Made by a program: the position numbers and the translations under genes. 35,538 nucleotides of DNA, from NCBI GenBank assembly GCA_027346125.1, contig DAIEST010000183.1, positions 1 through 35,538 of the forward strand, written 5' to 3'. Origin of the DNA: Leptospirillum sp. (lineage in GTDB: Bacteria > Nitrospirota > Leptospirillia > Leptospirillales > Leptospirillaceae). The stretch's first letter is position 1; every line of letters begins with the position of its first letter. Shown piece by piece: positions 25,607-34,700 of the stretch. The notes under the pieces are model-generated. The model searched no databases. It had not been told where the DNA came from and worked only from the letters and a program-made list of their open reading frames with translations.

Positions 25607-26781
25607 AAAAGCGGACGATCTCGTTCGGAATCGCCTTTTTCCTGGGTTTCTCTTTCTGGGTCGCGGGATCGGGCCTCCTGTCCCGGGCGCTTGCGCTTCC
25701 CCCTTCCGGAGGGGGGTCCGACTCCGTCGGATCCCTGATGAACCCGCACCCCGGGTATGCGATCGAATGGTGGTACCTGACGGGAAGGCTCCATGTCCCG
25801 GGAGAACCCGGAGCCGACGGGTTTGAAGGAACCTTCTTCCGGTTTGAAACGGGATACCGGCATCCCGGGGGTCTTCCGGCTTCGCCCTGGGAACCGAAAA
25901 CGATCCTCTCGTTCCATGGAGCGTTTACGGACCCTTCCCGACCTCTTTTCCGATGGACACAGTCCATGGGACGGACGTTCAGGCAGTCCTCTGTGCTTCA
26001 TTCGGATCCGTTGCGCGTGTCGCTGGAGGGCAACCGCCTTGTCTTTCATTCCGATCCCCGCGACGCGCGGCGTTTTTCCCTGCATCTTCTCGAGCAGGTC
26101 AAAGACAAAGTCCTGGATCTGACGCTGACGGGAGAAGGCCGCCCGCTATGGGAATCGGAAACGGGGAAACTCGTCACGGGGCCGGGACCGGAAGACTGGG
26201 CGTGGTATCTCTCCTATCCGGCATTGTCCGTCTCGGGACGGATCGGTACCGTCGTCCATGGGGCGATCGTCGCCTGGAAGACAGTGCGGGGGGTTGCCTG
26301 GTTCGATCACGAGTGGACCCGCGCGATGCTGGGTCAGGGACAGACCGGATGGATCTGGATGGGAGGAAGGATCCGGGGAGAAACGGCCCTGATGGCCTTC
26401 GAAATGCAGAAGAATGGCCATCCGGACCATTTCAGGGGAGGAACCTTCAAAGAGAAGGGATCCGATCCCGTCTGGATCGGATCCGGAGGAATCCGCTTTC
26501 ATGTGCTCTCCGCATGGAGAAGCCCTCATACCGGTATCTGCTACCCCCGGGAGATCCGGATCACCTTCCCCGGGCAAAAAAAGCAGTTTCTGATCCGGCC
26601 GATTGCGACCGACCAGGAACTGGGCGGCACTCCCTCCTATTGGGAAGGAGCGGTCCGGATCCTGGATCCGGTCTCGAGACAGCCTCTTGGAGAGGGATAT
26701 CTGGAACTGACCGGATTCTCCCGTTTGTCGCCGGACGCCTGTCTTCATTGGGCGGAAGATCTCATCGGTAGAAAGCCTTGA
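25603..26781 (+). CDS. AttH/CrtC-like lipocalin-domain protein, exported
   Basis: 392 residues from GTG 25603, which overlaps the permease stop as GTGA. A signal peptide (KKRTISFGIAFFLGFSFWVAG, ending near ALA) is followed by the AttH hallmark NPHPGYAIEWWYLTGRL. Two lipocalin-like halves follow, with WFDHEWTR and WIWMGGRI as conserved patches. The family pairs with LolD/FtsX transporters (attEFGH); its biochemical role is not settled and some members hydrate carotenoids. The long open frame upstream (to 23716) is only a shadow of the permease gene. The last 20 bp overlap the convergent SemiSWEET gene. Confidence 0.88.
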   Translation: MKKRTISFGIAFFLGFSFWVAGSGLLSRALALPPSGGGSDSVGSLMNPHPGYAIEWWYLTGRLHVPGEPGADGFEGTFFRFETGYRHPGGLPASPWEPKTILSFHGAFTDPSRPLFRWTQSMGRTFRQSSVLHSDPLRVSLEGNRLVFHSDPRDARRFSLHLLEQVKDKVLDLTLTGEGRPLWESETGKLVTGPGPEDWAWYLSYPALSVSGRIGTVVHGAIVAWKTVRGVAWFDHEWTRAMLGQGQTGWIWMGGRIRGETALMAFEMQKNGHPDHFRGGTFKEKGSDPVWIGSGGIRFHVLSAWRSPHTGICYPREIRITFPGQKKQFLIRPIATDQELGGTPSYWEGAVRILDPVSRQPLGEGYLELTGFSRLSPDACLHWAEDLIGRKP

Positions 26782-27034
26782 GGACGAGAATGGAAATGGA
26801 GAGAACCAGGGTAATCGTATTGAAGAGGATGATCGGCAGGGAGTCCAGCAGGACGCCATACAGGAGCCAGAGGGCCACACCGGTCGAAAAAAGGATGTAC
26901 ATCGATCCGGACAGGCTCCGGGTATCGCGGGTCTTCCAGACTTTGAGCACCTGCGGAAGGAAGGCGACCGTCGTCAGCGTTCCCGCCAGAAAACCGATGG
27001 CCGTCCGTACGTTCTCCATCCCGGCCGGGGTCAT
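26762..27034 (-). CDS. SemiSWEET-type PQ-loop sugar transporter
   Basis: A 90-residue protein with three helices (GFLAGTLTTVAFLPQVLKVW; MYILFSTGVALWLLYGVLL; IILFNTITLVLSISILVL). The PQ motif is in FLPQ, and TRDTRSLS follows it as in bacterial SemiSWEETs, which dimerise to pass sugars. Start ATG 27034 has GGCGGA upstream; ATG 27019 gives the common MENVRT-like start and is equally possible. The 54-bp gap to the divergent gene at 27089 holds both promoters. Its 3' end runs 20 bp into attH. Confidence 0.88.
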   Translation of the reverse strand: MTPAGMENVRTAIGFLAGTLTTVAFLPQVLKVWKTRDTRSLSGSMYILFSTGVALWLLYGVLLDSLPIILFNTITLVLSISILVLKAFYR

Positions 27035-27088
27035 CCGATCCGCCCGTGGCACAGACAAGCGCTCTCTTTCCGGAAAAAGGTTCCCCTC

Positions 27089-27532
27089 ATGATCGCGACC
27101 GCCCTCCATCCGTTCCTGGTCCATTTTCTGGTTGCCGCAGCGGCGGTCTTTCTCCTGTCCAGAATTCCGGGACGCCTTTCGGTCGCGCTGTCTCCCATGA
27201 GACGATTCCTTTGCGTTCTGTTGCTCATCCTTTTTCCGCTGGTGGTGTCGGCCGGGATATTGGCGCGGGCCTATCTGCTCGGTCATCATGTCCAGGGGAA
27301 CGAAAGAGGACTGACGGTCCATTTGTGGATGGGGGTTCTGACGGCCATCGTCTGGATTCCGATGGTGACGGAGCAGATCCTGGTGAAGGAGGAAGAATCG
27401 GCATCACGGAAAAGATCCTGGTTCCAGCGCCCGTGGTGGTGGGTTCTGGCGGCGTCGATGCTCGTCTCGACCGCATTTCTGGGCGGGGAGCTTGTCTACG
27501 GAAGTCATGGCTTCGCGTTTCCGGTCAAATAA
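27089..27532 (+). CDS. Small membrane protein, DUF2231-like
   Basis: 147 residues, four predicted helices (LHPFLVHFLVAAAAVFLL; FLCVLLLILFPLVVSAGILA; LTVHLWMGVLTAIVWIPMV; WWVLAASMLVSTAFLGG). The conserved features HPFLVHF, LGHH, VHLW and the end GGELVYGSHGFAF match the DUF2231 type. Its conserved histidines suggest heme binding, but function is unknown. AAGG precedes ATG 27089. Ends 8 bp inside the convergent Rrf2 gene. Confidence 0.75.
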   Translation: MIATALHPFLVHFLVAAAAVFLLSRIPGRLSVALSPMRRFLCVLLLILFPLVVSAGILARAYLLGHHVQGNERGLTVHLWMGVLTAIVWIPMVTEQILVKEEESASRKRSWFQRPWWWVLAASMLVSTAFLGGELVYGSHGFAFPVK

Positions 27533-27950
27533 AGAACATCGGATTGGATTCGTTCCGGTCCTTCTGGGCGGCCGCCAGAAAATCCTTCAGCGTGATGTTG
27601 CTCATCAATCCGACCAGTTGGGACGTCAGCTGCTGATAGATGGCCTGTGTGGCCACTCCTGGAGGCGATGCCGGGTCGTAGAAGGTGATTCCGCCCTCGA
27701 TGAGTTCCAGAAGACGGTAAAGAGAGACCTCTTCGGGGGTCAGCCCCAGCCTGTATCGTCCCTGTCGTCCCCGGGTGCTCTCGATGACGCCTCCCTTGAC
27801 CAGCAACGCCAGAATCTGCTTGAGAAACGGGTTCGGGATTCCGGCCCGGGTCGAGATCTGGGATCCGGAAAGCCCGGATTCCCGGGCAATTGCCAGTTCG
27901 ATCAGTGCCCGAACCGCGTATTCCACACGCTGAGAGAGTCTGCAAGCCAT
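27525..27950 (-). CDS. Rrf2-family transcription regulator lacking cluster cysteines
   Basis: 141 residues with an Rrf2 winged-helix (LSQRVEYAVRALIELA at 5-20; QISTRAGIPNPFLKQILALL; GGVIESTRGRQGRYRL) and a C-terminal dimer part (LVGLMSNITLKDFL). IscR/NsrR-type members carry three Cys near residues 90-110; here that region (YDPASPPGVATQ) has none, and the only Cys is residue 3. It may therefore sense something else (CymR-like) or act as a simple repressor. It lies 18 bp after the heme sensor and may be in its operon. Confidence 0.92.
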   Translation of the reverse strand: MACRLSQRVEYAVRALIELAIARESGLSGSQISTRAGIPNPFLKQILALLVKGGVIESTRGRQGRYRLGLTPEEVSLYRLLELIEGGITFYDPASPPGVATQAIYQQLTSQLVGLMSNITLKDFLAAAQKDRNESNPMFFI

Positions 27951-27968
27951 TCTTGTCCCCTTTAACTT

Positions 27969-29744
27969 TCAGGATTTGAAGCGGCTGAGTTCCTGTTCCA
28001 GTTCCCTTGCGACTTTCAGGATCTCCCGGAGCCTCATCTCCATCACCGGACGTCTGGCCTCCCGGACCCGTTCTTTTTCCTGAAGCTCCTGAAGCTCGCC
28101 TTCGATTGTCCGGAGCGATTCGGACTCCATGGCGACTTTTCTCTCCAGTGCCAGAAGTATCTGGCCCAGAGGGCCCATCAGTCCCGAGATCTGCCGGAAA
28201 TCCCTGACTGAAAGAGGGATATGCTCTTCGGCAAGAGATCCCGTCCCCCCTTCGGCATCCATGTGCAGCAATTCCTTGAATTCACCCTGAAGATCCTCGA
28301 AGTTCCGGGCCGATAAAGTCGCCATCTCGGCGGTTTTCCGGGAGAGTTCGGTCATGGCGTCGGAGATGGGCCGCAGGGCTCGACCGTAGGGTCCGGTCTG
28401 GGCGGACTGAATGGAAATCTCCATGGCAACCCGGTGAGTCTCGTCCGAAATCTCCTTCATCCATTGGAGGATTTCTTCCAGCCTGGCTTCCCCCGCCTTG
28501 ATTGCGGAGATCTGCCGTTTTTTTCCTTTTTCCGCTCTTTCCAGGGACGCAAGAGTCGAGATTCCGTTGAGAACTTCCTGGATCCCCATCCGGAGAATAT
28601 TGGCCCGTTCCATCAGATCCATGAATGACTCTCGGGGAACCGGCCCTGCCCCTGCCCGGCCAATATCGGTATGAAGAGACTGGATCCTGAGCCCGATCTG
28701 GCGAAGTTCCTGTTTCCATTCGAGGTCTTCTCTCCTCTGGGCGTCGCTGTCTTCCGAGAGACGTTCGGAATGGCTCGTCACCCAGCGGACACGGTCGGAG
28801 ATTTCTCCGATCCACCCCTGGAACAGGTCAATGAACCGATTGACGAACAATGCAAGCTGTCCGATCTCGTCTTCCCGTTTCAGCGTAAGACGGGTCTTGA
28901 GATCCGGATTCTGGGCAGCGATCTGTCCCATTGTACCCGAGACGCTGACAAGCGGGGTGACCAGTTTCCCCCGGATCATCCAGATCAGGAGAAGGACAAG
29001 GACTTCAAGAGTGCCCAGAAATGCCCAGAAAAGCTTCATTCCCAGCGCATGGAGCGAACGATGGTAGGAGGCGGAATCCTGATATGCGGCGACATATCCC
29101 AGAACGGCCCCTTCGCTGTTGTGGCACATCTGGCAAGAGGCAGCGTTGGGAATGGCCTTGAGAAGGATGAACGCGGGAGGAGACGACTCGGGACGCGATT
29201 CGAGAAATGCCGGTTTCGGGTAGCCGGATGAGGAGGACAGTTCCATCTTCTGGTAGGCATTGATCGCTTCGGGCGTTTCCAGAAGATCCATCCGGAGTTC
29301 CTGCGGTCTCAGTCTTCTGGCCTGACCGAGAGTCGGCAGAAGGATCGCGCGTTTTCTCATCTCCTCGATGGTGGAGATGTCTGAAAATGCCGGCGTTTGT
29401 CCATCGGATTTGAGAAGGATGATTCCTTCCCTGTTCTTCCGGATTTTCGGAGCATCCAGGAGATCCCTCGATCCGACAATGTCCTGGTGCTCCATCAGAA
29501 GGGAGAGCGTGTGGGTGAAAAAATCGAGTCTCTGTCGGAGGGATTGCTGTATCTGGTTTCGATCCCGGACGGCGACAATATGATAGATCTGGAACCCCAC
29601 TCCCGTGAAACCAAATGCAAGAAGCAGAAAAAACCACAGAAAAAGACGTGTGGTCAACCGCTTCCGCCAGGGAACTTTCCCGATGATGGGGGGGAGACCG
29701 TGTGGAAGTTTCTGTGTGGTGGAGAGTGGACTTGACGGTCCCAT
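27969..29744 (-). CDS. Membrane sensor with periplasmic c-type heme motif, HAMP and helical output
   Basis: 591 residues: membrane helix 1 (about 33-58), a periplasmic domain of about 180 residues with the heme motif CQMCH (204-208), helix 2 (about 237-257), a HAMP domain (GKLVTPLVSVSGTMGQIA... about 259-311) and a long helical cytoplasmic part. That part ends in a coiled coil (LREILKVARELEQELSRF). The layout matches methyl-accepting proteins with a DUF3365-like heme sensor, but the highly conserved receptor hairpin core is not recognisable, nor is a kinase domain. It probably reads redox or a gas ligand. ATG 29744 has AGGGAGGGG before it. Confidence 0.78.
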   Translation of the reverse strand: MGPSSPLSTTQKLPHGLPPIIGKVPWRKRLTTRLFLWFFLLLAFGFTGVGFQIYHIVAVRDRNQIQQSLRQRLDFFTHTLSLLMEHQDIVGSRDLLDAPKIRKNREGIILLKSDGQTPAFSDISTIEEMRKRAILLPTLGQARRLRPQELRMDLLETPEAINAYQKMELSSSSGYPKPAFLESRPESSPPAFILLKAIPNAASCQMCHNSEGAVLGYVAAYQDSASYHRSLHALGMKLFWAFLGTLEVLVLLLIWMIRGKLVTPLVSVSGTMGQIAAQNPDLKTRLTLKREDEIGQLALFVNRFIDLFQGWIGEISDRVRWVTSHSERLSEDSDAQRREDLEWKQELRQIGLRIQSLHTDIGRAGAGPVPRESFMDLMERANILRMGIQEVLNGISTLASLERAEKGKKRQISAIKAGEARLEEILQWMKEISDETHRVAMEISIQSAQTGPYGRALRPISDAMTELSRKTAEMATLSARNFEDLQGEFKELLHMDAEGGTGSLAEEHIPLSVRDFRQISGLMGPLGQILLALERKVAMESESLRTIEGELQELQEKERVREARRPVMEMRLREILKVARELEQELSRFKS

Positions 29745-29753
29745 GGCCCCTCC

Positions 29754-30572
29754 CTATCTCAAGGATTGCGAAATCGGCCGGGCGGTCTCTTCTTTTTGAT
29801 TTTTTCGGAGACTGAAGATCACGATCCCCAGTCCCAGAAAGATCATGGGAACGGACAGCATCTGTCCCATGGTGACCGGACCGATCAGAAATCCCAGTTG
29901 CGGGTCGGGTTGGCGAAAAAATTCCCCGATTGTCCGGAAAAGTCCGTAGCACCCGATGAACGTTCCGAACAAGACCCCCTCCGGTCGCTGTTTCCGGGAC
30001 AGGACAAAAAGAATGAGGAACAAAAGGATGCCTTCCATGAACGCTTCGTACAGCTGGGACGGATGGCGGCAGATCGGACCTCCCATCGGAAACTCCATGC
30101 ACCAGGGAACATCGGTTTCCCGACCGAAGAGTTCGCCATTGATGAAATTCCCGATCCGTCCAAAGAAAAGTGCGATCGGAACGGGGAGAACGGCCAGATC
30201 GGCAAGGCTGAGAAAAGAGATCTTCCGGTTTCTGGCGAAGAGCCATCCGGCAACCAGAACCCCGACAAATCCCCCATGGAACGACATTCCGCCCTTCCAG
30301 ACAGAGACGATCTCCAGCGGGTGGCTGACGTAGTACGAAAAATTGTAGACGAGAACATACCCCAGCCTTCCCCCGAGAATGACACCCAAGGCCGCGTAGG
30401 ACAGGAAGTCGTACACTCCGTCCTTGTCGAGGGGAACGGATTTTTTGCGAACCTCGGACTTGAGCAGAAAATAGGCCACGAAGAAGCCGATGACGTACAT
30501 CAGACCGTACCACCGGATTTTTAATGGCCCAAGCTTCAGGAGGACAGGATTGAAATCAGGATAGGGGATCAT
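29754..30572 (-). CDS. lgt: Prolipoprotein diacylglyceryl transferase
   Basis: Inner-membrane enzyme that moves diacylglycerol from phosphatidylglycerol to the lipobox cysteine of prelipoproteins, the first step of lipoprotein maturation. 272 residues, about seven helices. Family motifs are clear: IRWYGLMYVIGFF (19-31), SFHGGFVG (97-104), the signature GRIGNFINGELFGR (138-151) and the late HPSQLYEA. It sits between the dksA-like gene (26 bp) and the sensor gene (9 bp) and is probably co-transcribed. No strong Shine-Dalgarno precedes ATG 30572. Confidence 0.97.
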   Translation of the reverse strand: MIPYPDFNPVLLKLGPLKIRWYGLMYVIGFFVAYFLLKSEVRKKSVPLDKDGVYDFLSYAALGVILGGRLGYVLVYNFSYYVSHPLEIVSVWKGGMSFHGGFVGVLVAGWLFARNRKISFLSLADLAVLPVPIALFFGRIGNFINGELFGRETDVPWCMEFPMGGPICRHPSQLYEAFMEGILLFLILFVLSRKQRPEGVLFGTFIGCYGLFRTIGEFFRQPDPQLGFLIGPVTMGQMLSVPMIFLGLGIVIFSLRKNQKEETARPISQSLR

Positions 30573-30598
30573 TGGCTGTCGGGGGGGGCTTCGGCGGA

Positions 30599-31009
30599 TT
30601 AAGCCGAGTCTGTATCCCTGATTGATTCCTCTCTTTCAATTTTCTCAAGTTCTTCCTTTTTCCGTTGACAGATGATGCAGAGTTGGGCAAAAGGCATCAC
30701 CTTCAACCGCTTTTCCTCGATCTCTCCCGAACATTCCTCGCAATAGCCGTAATTGCCCTCGTCCAGTCGAAGGATCGCCAGCGTAATGGCCTTACGGATT
30801 TTATTCCGCATTTCCAGAAGAGCGAGGTCGACGCCTTCCCCCATATCGATCGATGACAAATCCCCCTGGTCAAGAACCGAATCGAGACGATGCTCGTTTT
30901 CCGGGCCGATCTGCCGGGCCAGATGTTGACGGATGTCTTTTTCGACTTCCGCTTTCTTTGAGAGGAGGATTTCCTTTAATCTCTGGTGACGCTCTTCTGT
31001 CTTGACCAT
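30599..31009 (-). CDS. DksA/TraR-family zinc-finger protein
   Basis: 136 residues: an N-terminal helical coiled coil followed by a four-cysteine zinc finger, C90-x2-C93 ... C111-x2-C114 (YGYCEECSGEI; LCIICQ). DksA-family proteins reach into the RNA polymerase secondary channel and modulate rRNA and stress promoters. The exact DksA tip motif DxxDxA is not seen (the tip reads DLSSIDMGEG), so it may be a DksA-like relative rather than a full ppGpp partner. AAGAAGG lies very close to ATG 31009. Divergent from nth with about 90 bp between. Confidence 0.9.
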   Translation of the reverse strand: MVKTEERHQRLKEILLSKKAEVEKDIRQHLARQIGPENEHRLDSVLDQGDLSSIDMGEGVDLALLEMRNKIRKAITLAILRLDEGNYGYCEECSGEIEEKRLKVMPFAQLCIICQRKKEELEKIEREESIRDTDSA

Positions 31010-31102
31010 ATCCTTCTTAGCCTTTCTGATGGAGGGAACTGTCCGCCCATGAGTTTTTCAGAAAAAGGTCCAATCTTGTATCTGCCTACGGAAGGAAGAA
31101 AA

Positions 31103-31762
31103 ATGAACCTGATCAAGACGATTGACTTTCTTCAGCGAGTAGAACGCTTCATTGAGGAAGAAAGCCTGCCTGAACCGGCTGCCGAACAATTGGCAGGCGC
31201 AGGCAACCCTTATCAGGTTCTGATGATGACGATCCTCTCGTTGAGGACCAAGGACGAAGTCACGCTTCCAGCCGCCCTAAGGCTGTTCGAGCAGGCCCCA
31301 ACGCTTGAACGTCTCGCCAGAATGGAGACTGGGGCTGTTGAAAACAGCATATTTCCGGTCGGATTCTACAGGACGAAGGCTAAAACAATCAAGAGAATTG
31401 CAGAGATTCTTTTGGAAAAGCACGGAGGCAAGATTCCCGACACATTGCCCGAGCTTCTGTCCCTGCCGGGCGTCGGACTGAAAACGGCCAATCTCGTGCT
31501 GACCGTCGGCCACGAAAAGGACGGGTTCTGTGTTGATATTCATGTGCACAGGATCCTCAATCGCTGGGGAACGATCGAAACCAGGGATCCCGATGCAACT
31601 TACCGTCTGCTGGAACCGGTACTCCCTTCAAAATGGAAAAGGAGGGCAAATGCCCTCCTTGTTTCCTTCGGACAGCATGTTTGCCGTCCGGTCTCGCCAT
31701 ACTGCTCGAAATGCCCCCTGTCAGCGGACTGTGACCGTGTCAAAGTGGATAAACACCGGTGA
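31103..31762 (+). CDS. nth: Endonuclease III-type DNA glycosylase/AP lyase
   Basis: Base-excision repair enzyme that removes oxidised pyrimidines. 219 residues: helix-hairpin-helix LPGVGLKTAN (121-130) with catalytic Lys127, catalytic Asp145 in VDIHVHR, and a [4Fe-4S] loop C194-x6-C201-x2-C204-x5-C210. The early pocket motif reads ILSLRTKD instead of the E. coli LSAQTTD, so base preference may differ. Start ATG 31103 with GGAAGGAAG upstream; the in-frame ATGs upstream have no ribosome site. The 3' end overlaps the convergent flavoprotein gene by 42 bp. Confidence 0.95.
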   Translation: MNLIKTIDFLQRVERFIEEESLPEPAAEQLAGAGNPYQVLMMTILSLRTKDEVTLPAALRLFEQAPTLERLARMETGAVENSIFPVGFYRTKAKTIKRIAEILLEKHGGKIPDTLPELLSLPGVGLKTANLVLTVGHEKDGFCVDIHVHRILNRWGTIETRDPDATYRLLEPVLPSKWKRRANALLVSFGQHVCRPVSPYCSKCPLSADCDRVKVDKHR

Positions 31763-34700
31763 CATATGGTCTTCCGACTTGTTGATCTTGTCGGAAGGAT
31801 CCATGCGCCCTTCAAGCTCGCACCGTATGCAGCGGGATGCTTCTTTCCAGGCTTCCTGTACATTGAACCCTGTTTCCACTTCGCTGAAACCGGATCTTGC
31901 GTCGATGGGGATGGCCGGCATCGGAATGCGGTGCATATCCCCGAGGTCCATCGGATCTTCCAGGACGGGAGGCGCATAGAATGCATAGTTCCGATCCGGG
32001 TTTCCCTTGAAATACCGGTCGATGAAAACGGCGCATTGCTCTCCGTCGCGGATGGAATGGATGACGTCGAGCGGACCGGTCATGGCATCACCGCCCGCAA
32101 AAACTGCCGGACGCGATTCGCTCATGAGCGTATCGGGGTCCACCTTGACCGTTCCCCACTTATGGAAGGAAATTCCGTTCTTTTCGAAAACGCTTGTGTC
32201 CATGGTTTGCCCGATGGCGGCGACAATCGTGTCCACATGAACAGACTTGATGTTCCCTTTCACTGCAACCGGCTTTCTCCGTCCGCTGTTATCGAATTCG
32301 CGGGAGAGCGTGTTGACCTGGAAATCGATGACAGATTCCTTTTCTCCGTTCGGGAGTTCTGCTTCCCGAATCTCCAGAGGAGCCAGGAGAAATTCAAAGG
32401 TGATTCCTTCGTGCTCCGCTTCCTGAACCTCAAACTCGTGTGCAGGCATTTCTTCACGGGTACGGCGATAGTAAACCGTCACATGTTCCGCTCCCATCCG
32501 GATGGCGGACCGGGCAACGTCAATGGCAACGTTTCCGCCGCCAATGACGGCAACCCTTTTCCCGACATGAACCGGTTCTTCAAGACAGACCTTGCGGAGG
32601 AAGACAATCCCGTCCTGGACGGAGGGAAGGTCCTCGCCGGGAATCCTCATCTTGCTGGGTTTGTGGGCTCCGATTCCGACAAAGGCCGCATCATATCCTT
32701 CCTGGAACAGGTCTTCCAGGGAGAAGTCTCTACCCATCGACGTGTTTGTCCTGAACTCGACCGGGAGGTTGTCAAAGATTCCCATCTCAAAATTCAGGAG
32801 TTCTCTGGGAAGACGGTATTTCGGAATTCCGACGGCCAGCATTCCGCCAATGACGGGCAGCTGGTCAAACACAGTGACTTTATACCCCATTTTTCCCAGG
32901 TAGAATGCACAGGTCAGTCCAGCCGGACCGGCACCGATGACGGCGACTTTCTTGTCGAGGTCGGCATCGGGGAAATATTCGGGACGGATTCCCTGGTTGT
33001 ATTCCCAGTCATAGGCAAAACGTTTCAGCCCGTTGATGGCAATGGGTTCGTCCAGGTCCCCTCTTCGGCAGGGGCCTTCGCAGGGTCGATAGCAGGTGCG
33101 GCTGATGATCCCCGGGAAAGGCAGTCTCTTCCGGATTGTGGCAAGGGCTTCTGCGTACTGCCCCCTGAAGATTTCCGTGATATACCGCGGAATGTCGATC
33201 CCGACAGGGCACTCGTGCTGGCAGGGAGCATAAACAATCTCTTTGCAGGACTGGGAGACACATTTTTTCCGCTTGATGTGATCTTCGTACTCCGCACGGA
33301 AATACCGGATGGTGGAAAGAACCGGATTGGGAGCCGCCTGACCGAGGCCGCAAAGGGAGTTCGCCTTGACGTAGGTCGAGAGATTCACCAGGTCGTCAAG
33401 ATCCTTCATTTCTCCCCGGCCATCGCTGATGCGCTGGATCATGTCGAGCATGACCTTTGTTCCGTCGCGGCATGGCGTGCACTCTCCGCAGGACTCATCT
33501 TTCGTAAAGGTCATGAAATATTTTGCCGTATCGACGATACAGTTGGCTTCGTCGAGAACAATGATGCCTCCGGAGCCCATAATGGCGCCAGCGGAAATCA
33601 GCGATTCGAAGTCGACCGGGGTATCGATCAGATCAACGGGAATACAGCCCCCTGAGGGTCCCCCAAGCTGGGCCGCCTTGAACTTCTTCTGTCCCGACAT
33701 GCCGCCCGCGATTTCGTAGACGATCTCCTTGAGTGTCGTTCCGGCCGCCACTTCGATCAGACCTGTTCTCTTGATCTTTCCAGTCAGGGCAAAGGTTTTT
33801 GTTCCCTTTGTCTTCTCCGTCCCGAAACTGGCAAACCACTCTGCCCCTCCGACAATGATATGGGGGATGTTCGCCAGTGTTTCGACGTTGTTGATCAAGG
33901 TGGGGTTGTTCCAGATGCCTCTCTGCGCCGGGAATGGCGGTTTTGGCCAAGGCATTCCGCGATCACCCATAATGGAGGCCAGAAGGGCTGTTTCTTCCCC
34001 GCAGACATACGCTCCCGCGCCTTCCTTGATCTCGATATGGAAGGACAGGTCCGAACCAAGAATGCGTTCTCCGAGGAATCCCCGATCCATGGCCTGGGCA
34101 ATGGCTTTTTTCAGCAGGCGGATGGCGTGAGGGTATTCCGCCCGACAGTAGATGTATCCCTGGCGGGCATTGCCGATTGCGAAAGATGCAAGGATCATCC
34201 CTTCGATGACGGAGTGCGGGTCTCCTTCCAGGACGGAGCGGTCCATGAATGCTCCGGGATCGCCTTCATCGGCATTGCAGACGACGTACTTCGTGTCTCC
34301 CTGCGACTGCCTGGTGAATTTCCATTTCAATCCGGTCGGAAATCCTGCCCCGCCTCTTCCGCGCAATCCGGACTGGATCAATGTCTCGACAACGGCATCG
34401 GGAGACCATCCTGCCAGAACGGATTTTAATGCCTCGTATCCTCCGGTCCCGATGTAGTCGTCAATCGAGGAAGGATCGATGACGCCGCATCGCTTGGAAA
34501 CAATCTTGACCTGTTTCCGGAAATAGTCGGCTTCGTCGACTCTGGCCAGCCCTTCAATCGCAACGGAGTCCGCCACGGCGGTCTGACCATAGACCAGCTC
34601 GGGGAAGTATGTCCCCTTCTTGAAATGGGACTCCAGAATGGATGTGACGGACTCGGGAGTGACCTGTGCATATGTGACCCTGGGCTGTCCCGGGATTTCC

